Assembly: GCA_016930515.1 (NCBI GenBank)
Contig: JAFGGO010000108.1
Coordinates: 32,224-96,223 of the forward strand
Reading direction: 5' to 3'
Length of the DNA: 64,000 bases
Origin: Promethearchaeota archaeon
GTDB taxonomy: Archaea > Asgardarchaeota > Lokiarchaeia > Sigyniarchaeales > SOKP01
Part shown: positions 17,673 to 27,195 of the stretch, piece after piece
Position numbering within the stretch: position 1 is the first letter of the stretch
Layout: each line of letters opens with the position of its first letter
Program-made: the position numbers and the translations under genes
The notes under the pieces: model-generated
Database searches by the model: none
Told to the model about the DNA's origin: nothing
The model's input: only the letters and a program-made list of their open reading frames with translations

Positions 17673-17714
17673 TGAGTTTTTGCTCACTTATAAACTTTAT
17701 GAGCAATTGCTCAT
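17673..17714. promoter_or_regulatory. Pair of palindromic operators between methyltransferase and TetR genes
   Basis: A perfect 16-base palindrome, ATGAGCAATTGCTCAT, lies at 17699-17714. A second site, TGAGTTTTTGCTCA at 17673-17686, shares 11 of 14 positions with the core of the first. The two centres are 27 bases apart. Both lie in the 89-base divergent gap between a methyltransferase and a TetR-family gene, the classic place for an autoregulated repressor's operators. Confidence 0.7.
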
Positions 17715-17728
17715 TTAAAGTAATTGTC

Positions 17729-18343
17729 ATGTCAAACAAAAAATTTAGTCGAAATAAAGAGGAAAAAATAGAGCTGATCTATGAAACTTTCTTTAATCTA
17801 GTCCTAAAAAAAGGATATCATAAAATAAGTACAAATCACATAGCTAAAACTGCAAAAATTAGCATTGGTACGATATATAAATATTTTCCTAAAGGGAAAG
17901 AAGATATTATGAGAAAATATTTCGAAACTTCAATGGAAGAAATATTAAATATTAACGATTTAATTGTTATAAATGATGATAATATTAGATCGTTCCTCAA
18001 TCGATTTATTATGGATTTATATAAGAACCATGAAAAAAAGGTAGGATATAATTTAGCTTTAAGATCTGCTATACAAGCTGATAAGCAATTGCTTGAAGCT
18101 CATAAAAACAAGATTGAACTTACATTTAAAGAAATTGCTCAGCATTTGAGAAAGAAAAACAATAATTTTAGGCAAATACCCGAGGAAAAATTGATTGAAA
18201 TTTTTATTTTTTTATATAATCTCATAAATGCGATTATTTACCATCACTTAGCAATAATGAAATTATTTGAAAGTAGTGATAGATTGGTTGTTTACCTTTC
18301 AAACTTAGTGGCTTTTTCCTTGGATTATTTAAGTAAATCTTAA
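17729..18343 (+). CDS. TetR-family transcriptional regulator
   Basis: The protein has about 204 residues. The N-terminal DNA-binding domain is clear: a first helix (EEKIELIYETFFNLVLKKG), then the helix-turn-helix TNHIAKTAKISIGTIYKYF, the standard TetR signature. The rest (about 60-204) is an all-helical ligand and dimerisation domain with hydrophobic helices such as LIEIFIFLYNLINAII. I use ATG at 17729 (MSNKKFSRN); an earlier ATG at 17672 would place the operators inside the gene. It probably represses itself and the divergent methyltransferase through the palindromes at 17673-17714. It may also affect the glycyl radical operon 177 bases downstream, but no copy of that operator is visible there. 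Confidence 0.88.
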   Translation: MSNKKFSRNKEEKIELIYETFFNLVLKKGYHKISTNHIAKTAKISIGTIYKYFPKGKEDIMRKYFETSMEEILNINDLIVINDDNIRSFLNRFIMDLYKNHEKKVGYNLALRSAIQADKQLLEAHKNKIELTFKEIAQHLRKKNNNFRQIPEEKLIEIFIFLYNLINAIIYHHLAIMKLFESSDRLVVYLSNLVAFSLDYLSKS

Positions 18344-18409
18344 TCTAGAAACTGCCTTTTTAATGTATTTTATATGAAATTTCTTAGATTCATTGCTCTT
18401 TTTCGTATG

Positions 18410-18477
18410 ATATACTGGGAATATTAATAAATTCAAAAAAACTTCAGTATATGATATTTTGATTATATCAATCAAAA
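18410..18477. promoter_or_regulatory. Two inverted repeats upstream of the glycyl-radical activase gene
   Basis: ATATACTG (18410-18417) pairs with CAGTATAT (18445-18452) across 27 bases. Nearer the gene, TTTTGATT (18457-18464) and AATCAAAA (18470-18477) form an 8-base inverted repeat with a 5-base centre. An AT-rich TATA-like stretch follows at about 18481-18490, some 30 bases before the ATG at 18520. This is a plausible regulator-binding site just upstream of the promoter of the GRE operon. AT-rich sequence gives such repeats by chance too. Confidence 0.4.
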
Positions 18478-18519
18478 ATAACTATAATTATTGCAATTTA
18501 ATATGAAATGAATTTTTAG

Positions 18520-19437
18520 ATGAATGGTAAAAAAGGATTAATTCATAAAGTAGAGAGATTTTCCCTTCACGATGGTCCAGGCATTAGGACTTTGGTCATA
18601 ATGAAAGGATGCCCCTTAAAATGCTCCTGGTGTTCCTCCCCTTATACACAAAGTCCCAATCCCGAAATTCTTTATATAAAGAGTAAATGTACGGGGTGCG
18701 GTCGGTGTATTGAAACCTGCCAACAAAGTGCAATAACATGGGATGTAAATCTCTCTCAAGTAATAACGGATAGAACATTATGTATTGGTTGTGGTAAGTG
18801 CGTCAGTGTTTGTCTTAATGCCGCTCGTGAGTTATCAGGTAGGTCTTATACGATACAGCAATTATTCCAAGAAGTTGAAAAGGATGCGATCTTTTATCGT
18901 CGAAGTGGGGGTGGAATTACCATAGGTGGTGGGGAACCAACATTACAGGCCGAATTTGTTGGTGAATTTCTATCTATATGCCAATCACATTTTTTTCACA
19001 CAGCCATGGAAACATGCGCCCTTACCTCTTGGGAAAAATTTGCCCCCCTCTTGGATTTGCTCGATCTTGTTTATATTGATCTCAAACACATGAATGATAG
19101 TTATCATATTGCATGGACAGGAGCTTCCAATCGTGAGATTCTAAAAAATATTAGAAAAGCCGCCCAGAAAAATCAAATAATATTACGAATTCCCTTAATT
19201 CCTGGATTTAACGATTCTACGGAAAATATCACAGAGAGCGCAAGATTTGCGAAACAACTCGGAAAGAACATTATACGCCTGGAACTTTTACCTTATCATC
19301 AATTCGGTATTCATAAATACGAAGAATTAGAAAGAACATATACAATTGAATCCATTCAACCCCCTTCGGAGGATGATATGGTAAATTTACAGGATATTGT
19401 CAGATCTTTCGGTATTGAAGTAAAAATAGGCGGCTGA
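18520..19437 (+). CDS. Glycyl-radical enzyme activating enzyme (radical SAM, ferredoxin-insert type)
   Basis: The protein has 305 residues. The radical SAM cluster motif is CPLKCSWC (Cys31, 35, 38), preceded by the family signature FSLHDGPGIRT. A two-cluster ferredoxin insert follows: CTGCGRCIETC and CIGCGKCVSVC (about 56-97). The GGGITIGGGEPTLQ segment and later VYIDLKHMN complete the barrel. This type activates dehydratase and decarboxylase GREs by making the glycyl radical, rather than pyruvate formate-lyase, whose activase lacks the ferredoxin insert. It lies 49 bases before the first of two GRE genes and is the only activase visible for three GREs in the window. Confidence 0.93.
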   Translation: MNGKKGLIHKVERFSLHDGPGIRTLVIMKGCPLKCSWCSSPYTQSPNPEILYIKSKCTGCGRCIETCQQSAITWDVNLSQVITDRTLCIGCGKCVSVCLNAARELSGRSYTIQQLFQEVEKDAIFYRRSGGGITIGGGEPTLQAEFVGEFLSICQSHFFHTAMETCALTSWEKFAPLLDLLDLVYIDLKHMNDSYHIAWTGASNREILKNIRKAAQKNQIILRIPLIPGFNDSTENITESARFAKQLGKNIIRLELLPYHQFGIHKYEELERTYTIESIQPPSEDDMVNLQDIVRSFGIEVKIGG

Positions 19438-19486
19438 GATGTGACATATCAGAACATCATTAACGAATAAAAAAAAAGGTATTTGT

Positions 19487-21934
19487 ATGAAATTAGGTCA
19501 TAACTATCATAATCTACGGTACCCAGTACCTTCTGAACAATCAGCCGTTTTTTACCAAGAACATATTGAACGATTGAGAGAGAACCATCTGAATACTAAA
19601 AATACAGCTTCTATTGATAGGTTACGGATCGAGACACGTGTGATGAAAGATACAGAAGGTGAACCAATGGCAATCCGCAGGGCCAAGGTCTTTGCTAGGA
19701 TCTGTCGGGAGATGCCAATTGAGATCTGGCCAGATGAACTAATTTTCGGTCATACGGGCGTGCGTCCTCTTTGTCGGGATGTGATTCCCGATGACTGCCC
19801 GGTCCTCCTGAAAGGACAGCGTTTAACGTCCCTCATGGTGGATACAATTGAATTTGAATTAAAAGATTTTGATCCCGCCGACCAGAAGGAATTAATCGAG
19901 GAAATCGCTCCGTATTGGAAGGGAAATGGTGATTGGGAGAGAACTCATGCAGGTAGCAATTTCCAGGCTTTACCGGATTATTTAAAAGATCTTCTCTTCG
20001 AGGATACATGCACCTTTCCCCTGAAACAATCATTAATATACACGCCTTTTTTCATTTCGGGAGGACATTACGGGCATAATTCAATCTCTTACCCTGAGGT
20101 TCTAAAAAAAGGACTCTTAGGTATCAAGAAAGAAGTTGAAGCGAAGTTTAAAACGACAATGGAAAGCGATAATGGTTCAAGAACTTTTTTAAAAGCGGTT
20201 ATCTTAGCCTTGGAAGCGTCCATTGATGTAGGCAAGAGGTTCGCGGATAAAGCAAGGGAAATTGCCAAGAAGATAGAAGATCCCGTACGTAAATCTGAAC
20301 TCGAAAAAATTGCAACGATTTGCGACACTGTTCCTGCTTATCCCGCCCGAACATTTCATGAGGCACTACAATCAATTTTTATGACCCAAGTCCTTCTCAA
20401 TTGGGAATCGCCAATGATTCTTTCACAGACTACAGGGAGGATCGATCAATACCTGCTCCGATACTTTGAAGAAGATATGCAACATGGGATTCTCACGGTT
20501 GATATTGCTCAGGAACTGTTGGACTGTTATCTAATAAAGTTAAATCATATCAACCGAGGGAACCATCTTGCAGTGGGGGGATACAAAGCTAATGGCCGTG
20601 ATGGCACGAATATGCTTTCCTACATGTTGATCGAGGCCATGAAACACGTCCGTCTTGCGCATCCTTTTATAAGCGTGCTTCTCCACGCTCGAACGCCCCA
20701 AAAGTTGCTGATTAAAGCGGCGGAGTTATCTGCTCTCGGAACGGGGCATCCTGTTTTTCTCAATGCTGATACCTTAACTACAATGATGTTGGCACGTGGG
20801 AATATAGGGGGCTTTCCTATCACCCTAGAGCTTGCTCGAACCGCCACACCTGTCGGTTGCTACGAACCAGTCATCATGGGTCTGGATTCAGGATATATGT
20901 ACGGTGGTTATTTCAATTTAGCAGCCATTTGCGAATTAGTTCTCACAAATGGATACAGCAGGCGCTATGGAAAAAACATAGGGCTACAAACTGGTGATCC
21001 TCGGAAATTCACCTCTTTTAAAGAATTTAAAGAAGCTTACAATGCTCAACTTTCATTCATGATAAAGAATTTTTCTTCTGCAACTGATATTTTTGAACGA
21101 GTGTTATCCAATCTCCTGCCAACACCATTCGAATCGAGTCTCATTAAAGATTGTATTTCTAAAGGGAAATCACGTGAAGACGGAGGTGCGCGGTTTAATT
21201 TCAGGACGATAATCGGGGCTGGATCGAGTGATACTGGAGATTCACTAACTGCCATATCTAAACTCATTTTTGATGAGAAGAAAATTACAATGGATGAATT
21301 ATGTCGTGCATTAGAAGCCAATTTTGAAGGATATGAAAATATCCGGAATATTTTATGCGCTGTACCCAAGTTTGGAAATGATGATGATATTGCCGATGAA
21401 CAGGTTGCGTGGGTTAGTCACGTGTTCGCTAAAGAGGTATCTAAGCAAAAAAATACCCGAGGCGGTCACGCCGTTCCTATGGGTGCCCCCTTGCAGTATT
21501 ACATGTTTGGAGGATGGGTTGTAGGGGCCTTACCCTCGGGAAGAAAAGCATGGGAACCATTATCGGACGCTTGGTCACTATGTGCAGGAAGCGATGTTAA
21601 TGGTCCAACGGCCGTTTTTAATAGCATGGGAAAAGTTAACAATGCAGAACTTTCAGCTGGCGTCACTCTCAATCTGCGTTTAGATCCTTCGATTTTCAGA
21701 AGCGATGATGGCATTCTAAGATTCGTTAACTTTATTAGAGCCTTTGTTGATCAAGGAATCTTCCAAGTTCAGTTCAACATCATAGATACAAAAACGCTCC
21801 GAGAGGCGCAAAAAGAGCCGGAAAAATATAGAGATTTAATCGTAAAAGTTGCAGGGTATAGCGCTTATTTTACGCAGCTTATTAAATCATTACAGGATGG
21901 AGTCATTACTAGAACGGAACATAAACTTTTATAA
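19487..21934 (+). CDS. Glycyl radical enzyme 1 (eliminase/decarboxylase type, substrate unknown)
   Basis: The protein has 815 residues, the normal size for a GRE. The thiyl-radical cysteine is Cys458 in TPVGCYEP, with Glu460 two residues on, the base position of dehydratase, lyase and arylacetate-decarboxylase GREs. The glycyl radical site is Gly790 in KVAGYSAYF, followed by LQDGVITRTEH. The usual RVSGY appears here as KVAGY. The N-terminal part contains YWKGNGDW and the IKKEVEAKF region typical of the PFL-like fold. The Cys-x-Glu argues against pyruvate formate-lyase (Cys-Cys) and fumarate-adding synthases. It follows its activase by 49 bases and precedes a second GRE by 25 bases. I cannot assign the substrate. 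Confidence 0.88.
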   Translation: MKLGHNYHNLRYPVPSEQSAVFYQEHIERLRENHLNTKNTASIDRLRIETRVMKDTEGEPMAIRRAKVFARICREMPIEIWPDELIFGHTGVRPLCRDVIPDDCPVLLKGQRLTSLMVDTIEFELKDFDPADQKELIEEIAPYWKGNGDWERTHAGSNFQALPDYLKDLLFEDTCTFPLKQSLIYTPFFISGGHYGHNSISYPEVLKKGLLGIKKEVEAKFKTTMESDNGSRTFLKAVILALEASIDVGKRFADKAREIAKKIEDPVRKSELEKIATICDTVPAYPARTFHEALQSIFMTQVLLNWESPMILSQTTGRIDQYLLRYFEEDMQHGILTVDIAQELLDCYLIKLNHINRGNHLAVGGYKANGRDGTNMLSYMLIEAMKHVRLAHPFISVLLHARTPQKLLIKAAELSALGTGHPVFLNADTLTTMMLARGNIGGFPITLELARTATPVGCYEPVIMGLDSGYMYGGYFNLAAICELVLTNGYSRRYGKNIGLQTGDPRKFTSFKEFKEAYNAQLSFMIKNFSSATDIFERVLSNLLPTPFESSLIKDCISKGKSREDGGARFNFRTIIGAGSSDTGDSLTAISKLIFDEKKITMDELCRALEANFEGYENIRNILCAVPKFGNDDDIADEQVAWVSHVFAKEVSKQKNTRGGHAVPMGAPLQYYMFGGWVVGALPSGRKAWEPLSDAWSLCAGSDVNGPTAVFNSMGKVNNAELSAGVTLNLRLDPSIFRSDDGILRFVNFIRAFVDQGIFQVQFNIIDTKTLREAQKEPEKYRDLIVKVAGYSAYFTQLIKSLQDGVITRTEHKLL

Positions 21935-21959
21935 TAAATCCATTAAAAAAGTAAAAAAA

Positions 21960-24470
21960 ATGATAGATTTGAACGAAAAATTTATAACAATTCAACCTAC
22001 AGCACGCATGAAAAGGTTAAGAGCATTTTATATTGAAAATTCAAAACAAGATGAACCATTTTACACTATATATTTCGATCGTGCAATCGCTAGAGTCATG
22101 AAGGAGACCGAAGGAGAACCAATGGTTTTACATAGGGCCAAGGCTTTTGCCGCAGCAGTAGAAGCTATACCGGTCGAAATATTTCCTGATGAACCTTTTG
22201 TGGGATGGATTGGAGGTAGTCCTACTGCCATTCCATTGGGCGCAGAACAACTGGGAGCTAGATTAGAAATCGAGCTGGATTTCTATAAAAACATGAATGC
22301 TGAAGATCGGAATATTGTACGAGAGGAAATTATTCCTTATTGGAAGGGTAGTGGTGATTGGAAACGCCATTGGTTCCATCAAAATTATCAGATGCTTCCC
22401 CCTGAGACGCGTAATCTTCTCTACGGAGATCCCGATCCAGACCTTAAAAAAATAGGAATTATAACGCGATCAAGACCACCAGCTTTACCTCGGATCGAGA
22501 TGAATGAAGTTTCGGATGAGACGGATGGTTTGGGGCGGGGATTTATCAGCGATGGCATGAATCGCCACCATATAGGTCATTGTTCCTATGGATACAAAAA
22601 GGTGCTGAAAAAAGGTTTTCTTGGTATTAAAAAGGATGCAGAGGATCGACTGGCTCGAATTGATTGGACCAATACAGAAGATCAAAAAAAGGTACCTTTC
22701 CTCAAGAGCGTGATAATTGCAATGGATGCTGCTGCGAAAGTTGGGACGAAATTTGCAGTTAGCGCTCGAAAAACAGCCGAAAAAGAAACGGAACTGGGCC
22801 GTAAAGGCGAATTGGAAAAGATCGCCCGGATATGTGAGCGTGTTCCTGCTCTTCCTGCTCGTACTTTTCATGAAGCCCTCCAATCTGTCTGGTTTACTCA
22901 AATTTTAAATTGGTGTGAAGTTCCAATAATTTTTGCTGTATCTCCAGGCAAAGTTGATCAATACCTTTATCCGTTTTACGAAAAAGATATTCGTGAAGGT
23001 AATCTAACAAAGCAGGACGCCCAGGAATTAATTGATTGCTGGCTAATGAGATTCACGCAGGGGGTGTCGCCGTTCATTCCCCAATCCGGTGCCGCCTATC
23101 ACATGGATGTCGGGGGTTTAAAAGAAGATGGGAGCGATGCTACCAACGAATTATCATACATGTTTATTGAAGCCATGATCCACACGCGAATGGTCGAACC
23201 AAATTTCGGAGTTTTTGTCCATAGTAAAACTCCAGAGGATTTGTTGATTAAGGCCTGTCAACTCTGCGTTCTAGGAACAGGACATCCCATGTTTCTAAAT
23301 AATGATGTTTTTGTCGAAAACTTTTTAGCACGTGGGACTTTGGGCGGACCTTCCGTTCCGCTGGAGTTAGCTCGAACTAGTGGTGCTATTGGTTGTAATG
23401 AACCTCATGTGACAAATTACGACTCTGAATTCAATGTGGGGCCATTTCTCCTCTTACCACATGTTTTAGAATTGACCCTATCGAATGGATGGAGTCGAAT
23501 CCATAATAAATATATGGGTCTGCGTACCGGAGATCCAAGGGAATTCAAAACTTTTGCTGACCTACAAGACGCTTACTTAAAACAATTGGCGTATTTAACA
23601 ACACAATGCGAGATCGCTAATAATAATTCTGAAATTACTCTAGCCCAGCGATATCCTACAATTTACGCATCTGCGTTAATTGAAGATTGCATCGAAAATG
23701 GGCTTACACGAGAAGAGGGTGGGGCACGGTTTAATTTTGGTCCTTGTATCGCCACAGCTGGTGCAACGGATGTTGGAGACTCCCTTGCTGTAATCAAAAT
23801 GCTAGTATACGATAAGCAGGAGATAACAATGTCTGAACTTCTCGACGCCTTAAAGACTAATTTTGAAGAACACAATTCATTGCGTGAAAAACTACTTCAG
23901 GTGCCTAAGTTTGGAAACGATATAGATTATGTCGACGAGATTGTCTCTTGGGTCATGAAAACCTATTGCGATGAAATCATCAAACACGAAAACACGCGTG
24001 GGGGACATTTAGTTCCTTATCAAAATCCTCTTGCTTGGTATGTGAGTACCGGCAGATCTGTCGGAGCTCTTCCTTCGGGAAGAAAAGCTGGAGAACCACT
24101 TTCAGACGGGATCTCCCCTACACGCGGGGTGGATGTCAGTGGACCCACGGCCGTGTTTAATTCCGTCAGTAAAATTGATAACATCTCAATTTTTTTTGGA
24201 GAGACCCTAAACATGCGGCTCAACATGGATGTTTTCGCAAATGACGCAGGAATCCATAGGCTGGCTACAATGATTAGGACCTTTGTCGATCTTAAGATTC
24301 ATCATTGCCAATTTAATCTTGTCTCTTCAGAAATTCTAAGGAAAGCACAGCAGAATCCAAGTGAATATCAAGATCTTACAGTACGAGTGGCTGGTTATGT
24401 TGCTTACTTCACTAGGTTAAGCAAGTCAGTACAAGACAGCATAATCGCCCGTACAGAGCATGGTGGTTAA
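21960..24470 (+). CDS. Glycyl radical enzyme 2 (tandem paralogue, substrate unknown)
   Basis: The protein has about 836 residues from ATG at 21960; an upstream start at 21849 would overlap the preceding gene by 86 bases. It is clearly related to GRE 1 along its length (shared YWKGSGDW, VLKKGFLGIKK, ERVPALPARTFHEALQS). Catalytic Cys479 lies in GAIGCNEP with Glu481, and radical Gly812 in RVAGYVAYF, followed by SVQDSIIARTEH. An insert at about 155-195 (GDPDPDLKKIGIITRSRPP and on) is absent from GRE 1 and could line a different pocket. Both genes keep all radical residues, so both should be active enzymes rather than one catalytic and one structural subunit. The substrate is unknown. Confidence 0.87.
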   Translation: MIDLNEKFITIQPTARMKRLRAFYIENSKQDEPFYTIYFDRAIARVMKETEGEPMVLHRAKAFAAAVEAIPVEIFPDEPFVGWIGGSPTAIPLGAEQLGARLEIELDFYKNMNAEDRNIVREEIIPYWKGSGDWKRHWFHQNYQMLPPETRNLLYGDPDPDLKKIGIITRSRPPALPRIEMNEVSDETDGLGRGFISDGMNRHHIGHCSYGYKKVLKKGFLGIKKDAEDRLARIDWTNTEDQKKVPFLKSVIIAMDAAAKVGTKFAVSARKTAEKETELGRKGELEKIARICERVPALPARTFHEALQSVWFTQILNWCEVPIIFAVSPGKVDQYLYPFYEKDIREGNLTKQDAQELIDCWLMRFTQGVSPFIPQSGAAYHMDVGGLKEDGSDATNELSYMFIEAMIHTRMVEPNFGVFVHSKTPEDLLIKACQLCVLGTGHPMFLNNDVFVENFLARGTLGGPSVPLELARTSGAIGCNEPHVTNYDSEFNVGPFLLLPHVLELTLSNGWSRIHNKYMGLRTGDPREFKTFADLQDAYLKQLAYLTTQCEIANNNSEITLAQRYPTIYASALIEDCIENGLTREEGGARFNFGPCIATAGATDVGDSLAVIKMLVYDKQEITMSELLDALKTNFEEHNSLREKLLQVPKFGNDIDYVDEIVSWVMKTYCDEIIKHENTRGGHLVPYQNPLAWYVSTGRSVGALPSGRKAGEPLSDGISPTRGVDVSGPTAVFNSVSKIDNISIFFGETLNMRLNMDVFANDAGIHRLATMIRTFVDLKIHHCQFNLVSSEILRKAQQNPSEYQDLTVRVAGYVAYFTRLSKSVQDSIIARTEHGG

Positions 24471-24647
24471 ATTAGTATTTAAAACATTCATTCATTCTTT
24501 TTATTAATTATTTTTCTAAGAATCTTTAGCTATTTCTAAATGAAATATGAAATCTAAAGTTCATTTATTAGAATATAAAAAAACCAGACTACATAACGAA
24601 ATATTCGATCTTTATATTAAATAATTAAAAAAAAAGGTAATTATTGT

Positions 24648-27101
24648 CTAAAATTCACTGAAAACGGTTCTTGCGATGATATCGTCTTGAAGGTTTTTAC
24701 TAAGATCTATAAAACGAGCAGAATAACCCGAAACCTTGACTGAAAGATCGGGGTATCTTTCTGGATGAGCCTGTGCGTCCTTCAACGTTTCAGAGCTTAC
24801 AGGATTAATCTGAAGTTCTCTCCCTCCTAATTCAAAGTATGCTTCAACTATAGAAGTGAGTTGGTCTATTCCTTTGTCATTATCTATCAAGCTTGGATTA
24901 ATTCTCACGTTTAACGCAACTCCATTGGTAAGAAGGGCATCGCGCGAAGCTAAAGCTACTGATCGGAGTGCCATGGTAAGACCATTCTTTTCCGTGCCGT
25001 TTACGGGAGAAAGTCCATTCGATACGGCTTCGCCTTGTATTCTTCCATCTGGAGTGGCTCCTAACATTTTACCCTCCAAAACCTGCGTTCCCGCTGCAGA
25101 TACGAGGCTAGATCGATATATACCATCACCCCCCCTCACGTGATATTTTCTTGGAATGTTGCTAAAAAGCTCCATGACCCATTTTGCAAGTTCGTCTACC
25201 TCTTCGTCGCCATTACCGTATTTGGGCGCTTTATTTCTTAATTGTTGCTTGAGTGCTTCTGCGCCCTTGAAATTATTACGAAGATGTTTAACCAATTCTT
25301 CCATTGTTATCAATTTTTGCTCGAAAACTGCCCAACGAATTGCCGCAAGCGAGTTAACAACCGTTCCTAAGGCTTGTCCATTCATACAACTATTATTGTA
25401 GCGTGCCCCGCTTCGGGTAATATCGTTTCCACTCTCCAAACAACCCTCTATCGTGGATGATATTAATGGAGAAGGAAATTCTTCTGCAAATACCTTGTCT
25501 TTCAATTCTGCCATTTTCACGACTTTATCTATTGAAAAAGCAAGTTGATCAGCAAAGGCTTTCTTTACATCTTCAAAAGATTTAAAAGTACTTGGATCGG
25601 GGGTTTTTGCACCTACTTGTTTTTCTCCCAATAAAAGAACCCTTCCCTCGTTTAAAGCCATGTTAAGAACGACCGCCATAAAAATACCGTTACCTCCGGT
25701 ATAGGAAAAATCGTTACCTGTACCTGTGGGTTCTACACACCCCACGATTGAATAATCTCGAGCATCTTCTAGTGAATAACCGTCTTTTTGAAGTTGTGGT
25801 ATTAATATCTCGTCGTTATGAATGGCCATTCCCGCAGTAAATCGAAAAGTTTCAATAACTCTTTTAAAAAATTCCCGTGGCGTTTTAGAAGAGATCCGTA
25901 TTGACAAAGTGTTTAATAAACTTTTTACGTTTGCAATAGCTTCAAGAAACATGAAAGATACATCGTTTGTTGCGTCGTTTCCGTCATTATCTACGCCCCC
26001 AATCGTTATGTTATTCTGTCCTGCTATGACAACGGAAGCAAGTTTAACTAAATATTCTTCAATCGCTCCTAAAGCTTGCTTATAAGTAATCCTTCCTTCT
26101 TCTAAATCCGCTGCGTAAAAAGGATAAAGATATTGGTCCACTCGTCCTTGAGAAAATATGTTCATGTCGCCATAACTCATTTCCATGACGACATTAGTCA
26201 TCCATACGGATTGAATTGCTTCCATGAAAGATGTAGGTGGGAGTGCTGGCACTCTTCTTGCACGTTCTGCAATTTTTAAAAGTACTACTTTTCTTTCTTC
26301 GTTAGCATTTTCAGCCATTTTCACGGCAAGTTCCGCATATCGGTTTGAATAATCGCAAACGGCTTTAGAAGTTACCAAAACTGCTTCGTAAAAATCTTTG
26401 CGTTGTTCGTAATTCTCGTCCGTTTCTTTGAGTTTCGCAAGACCTTCGGTCGCCATTTTTTCTATTCCTTTAAATCCTAGTTCTAATACTCGTTTATATC
26501 CTGGAATGACATGTCCTTGCATGTCGGCTAATAATGCATAAGTACCGGGATTTTGTGCAAGTAATCTACCGAGTATTGCGGCCATTGGTCCTGTCAAATC
26601 TTCAAATAATCCTGCTTCTTTCAAGCGTTCAACTTTCCGATTACTTAAAGTTTTACCCTTCCAGAACGGAATGATGTTATTTTTCAAATCATTGCGCTCT
26701 TGTTCTGTAAAAGGAGCATAACGTTCAAGGTGATTCAACTGTCCCATTAACATTTTTTTAATGCTTTCATCGACTTGATCGCTTAAGAGAACTTCGTATA
26801 TGCTAACATGGGTTCCAAGTTCTATTTCGAATGGATCAGCTCTGATTTTACTAGATTTTTTTCCTACAAGCAGCTCATTATCATCAATCCTTATCGGAAG
26901 ACACCGTAAGAATTCCTCTAATGCTTTAGCTTTCCGCAGGCAAGGTGGTGATCCCTCCATTTGCTTCCAGATTCTTGTATAACATCGAGCTCGCTCAATG
27001 TCATATTCAAAAGGACTAGATAACATCTTATCCCTTATTTTTCGAACCCTCTCTGAAGGTATCCCTTGTAGAGGTTTCATGGTTAATTCTTGGATCGTCA
27101 T
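24648..27101 (-). CDS. Glycyl radical enzyme 3 (dehydratase-like)
   Basis: The protein has about 817 residues from ATG at 27101 (MTIQELTMKPL). A start at 27143 would add 14 residues, and one at 27080 (MKPLQGIPSERV) is also possible. Catalytic Cys455 is in SIVGCVEPTGTG with a Glu two residues on, and radical Gly792 is in KVSGYSARF followed by LQDDIIART, the canonical dehydratase-type ending. GCVEP with the following glycine-rich turn is shared with glycerol, propanediol and hydroxyproline dehydratases and uncharacterised relatives. It faces the tandem GRE pair across a 177-base T-rich gap and has no activase of its own nearby, so it probably uses the one at 18520. Confidence 0.87.
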   Translation of the reverse strand: MTIQELTMKPLQGIPSERVRKIRDKMLSSPFEYDIERARCYTRIWKQMEGSPPCLRKAKALEEFLRCLPIRIDDNELLVGKKSSKIRADPFEIELGTHVSIYEVLLSDQVDESIKKMLMGQLNHLERYAPFTEQERNDLKNNIIPFWKGKTLSNRKVERLKEAGLFEDLTGPMAAILGRLLAQNPGTYALLADMQGHVIPGYKRVLELGFKGIEKMATEGLAKLKETDENYEQRKDFYEAVLVTSKAVCDYSNRYAELAVKMAENANEERKVVLLKIAERARRVPALPPTSFMEAIQSVWMTNVVMEMSYGDMNIFSQGRVDQYLYPFYAADLEEGRITYKQALGAIEEYLVKLASVVIAGQNNITIGGVDNDGNDATNDVSFMFLEAIANVKSLLNTLSIRISSKTPREFFKRVIETFRFTAGMAIHNDEILIPQLQKDGYSLEDARDYSIVGCVEPTGTGNDFSYTGGNGIFMAVVLNMALNEGRVLLLGEKQVGAKTPDPSTFKSFEDVKKAFADQLAFSIDKVVKMAELKDKVFAEEFPSPLISSTIEGCLESGNDITRSGARYNNSCMNGQALGTVVNSLAAIRWAVFEQKLITMEELVKHLRNNFKGAEALKQQLRNKAPKYGNGDEEVDELAKWVMELFSNIPRKYHVRGGDGIYRSSLVSAAGTQVLEGKMLGATPDGRIQGEAVSNGLSPVNGTEKNGLTMALRSVALASRDALLTNGVALNVRINPSLIDNDKGIDQLTSIVEAYFELGGRELQINPVSSETLKDAQAHPERYPDLSVKVSGYSARFIDLSKNLQDDIIARTVFSEF

Positions 27102-27173
27102 ATATAAATTAATGACCGTCGTGCATTTAAAGATTTTTGTCATTAATGCAAGATTTAAAAATTCGATTTTATA

Positions 27174-27195
27174 TTTTCAAAGCTGATTTTGAAAA
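27174..27195. repeat. Inverted repeat upstream of glycyl radical enzyme 3
   Basis: TTTTCAAA (27174-27181) and TTTGAAAA (27188-27195) form a perfect 8-base inverted repeat around a 6-base centre, about 75-95 bases upstream of the GRE 3 start. A TATA-like CTTTAAATGC (minus strand, 27122-27131) lies between the repeat and the gene. It could be an operator; its AT-rich make-up means chance is not excluded. Confidence 0.3.

Noticed and set aside
19487..21934. GRE 1 as pyruvate formate-lyase
   Set aside because: The active site is Gly-Cys-Tyr-Glu rather than the Cys-Cys pair of PFL, and the activase has the ferredoxin insert that PFL activases lack.
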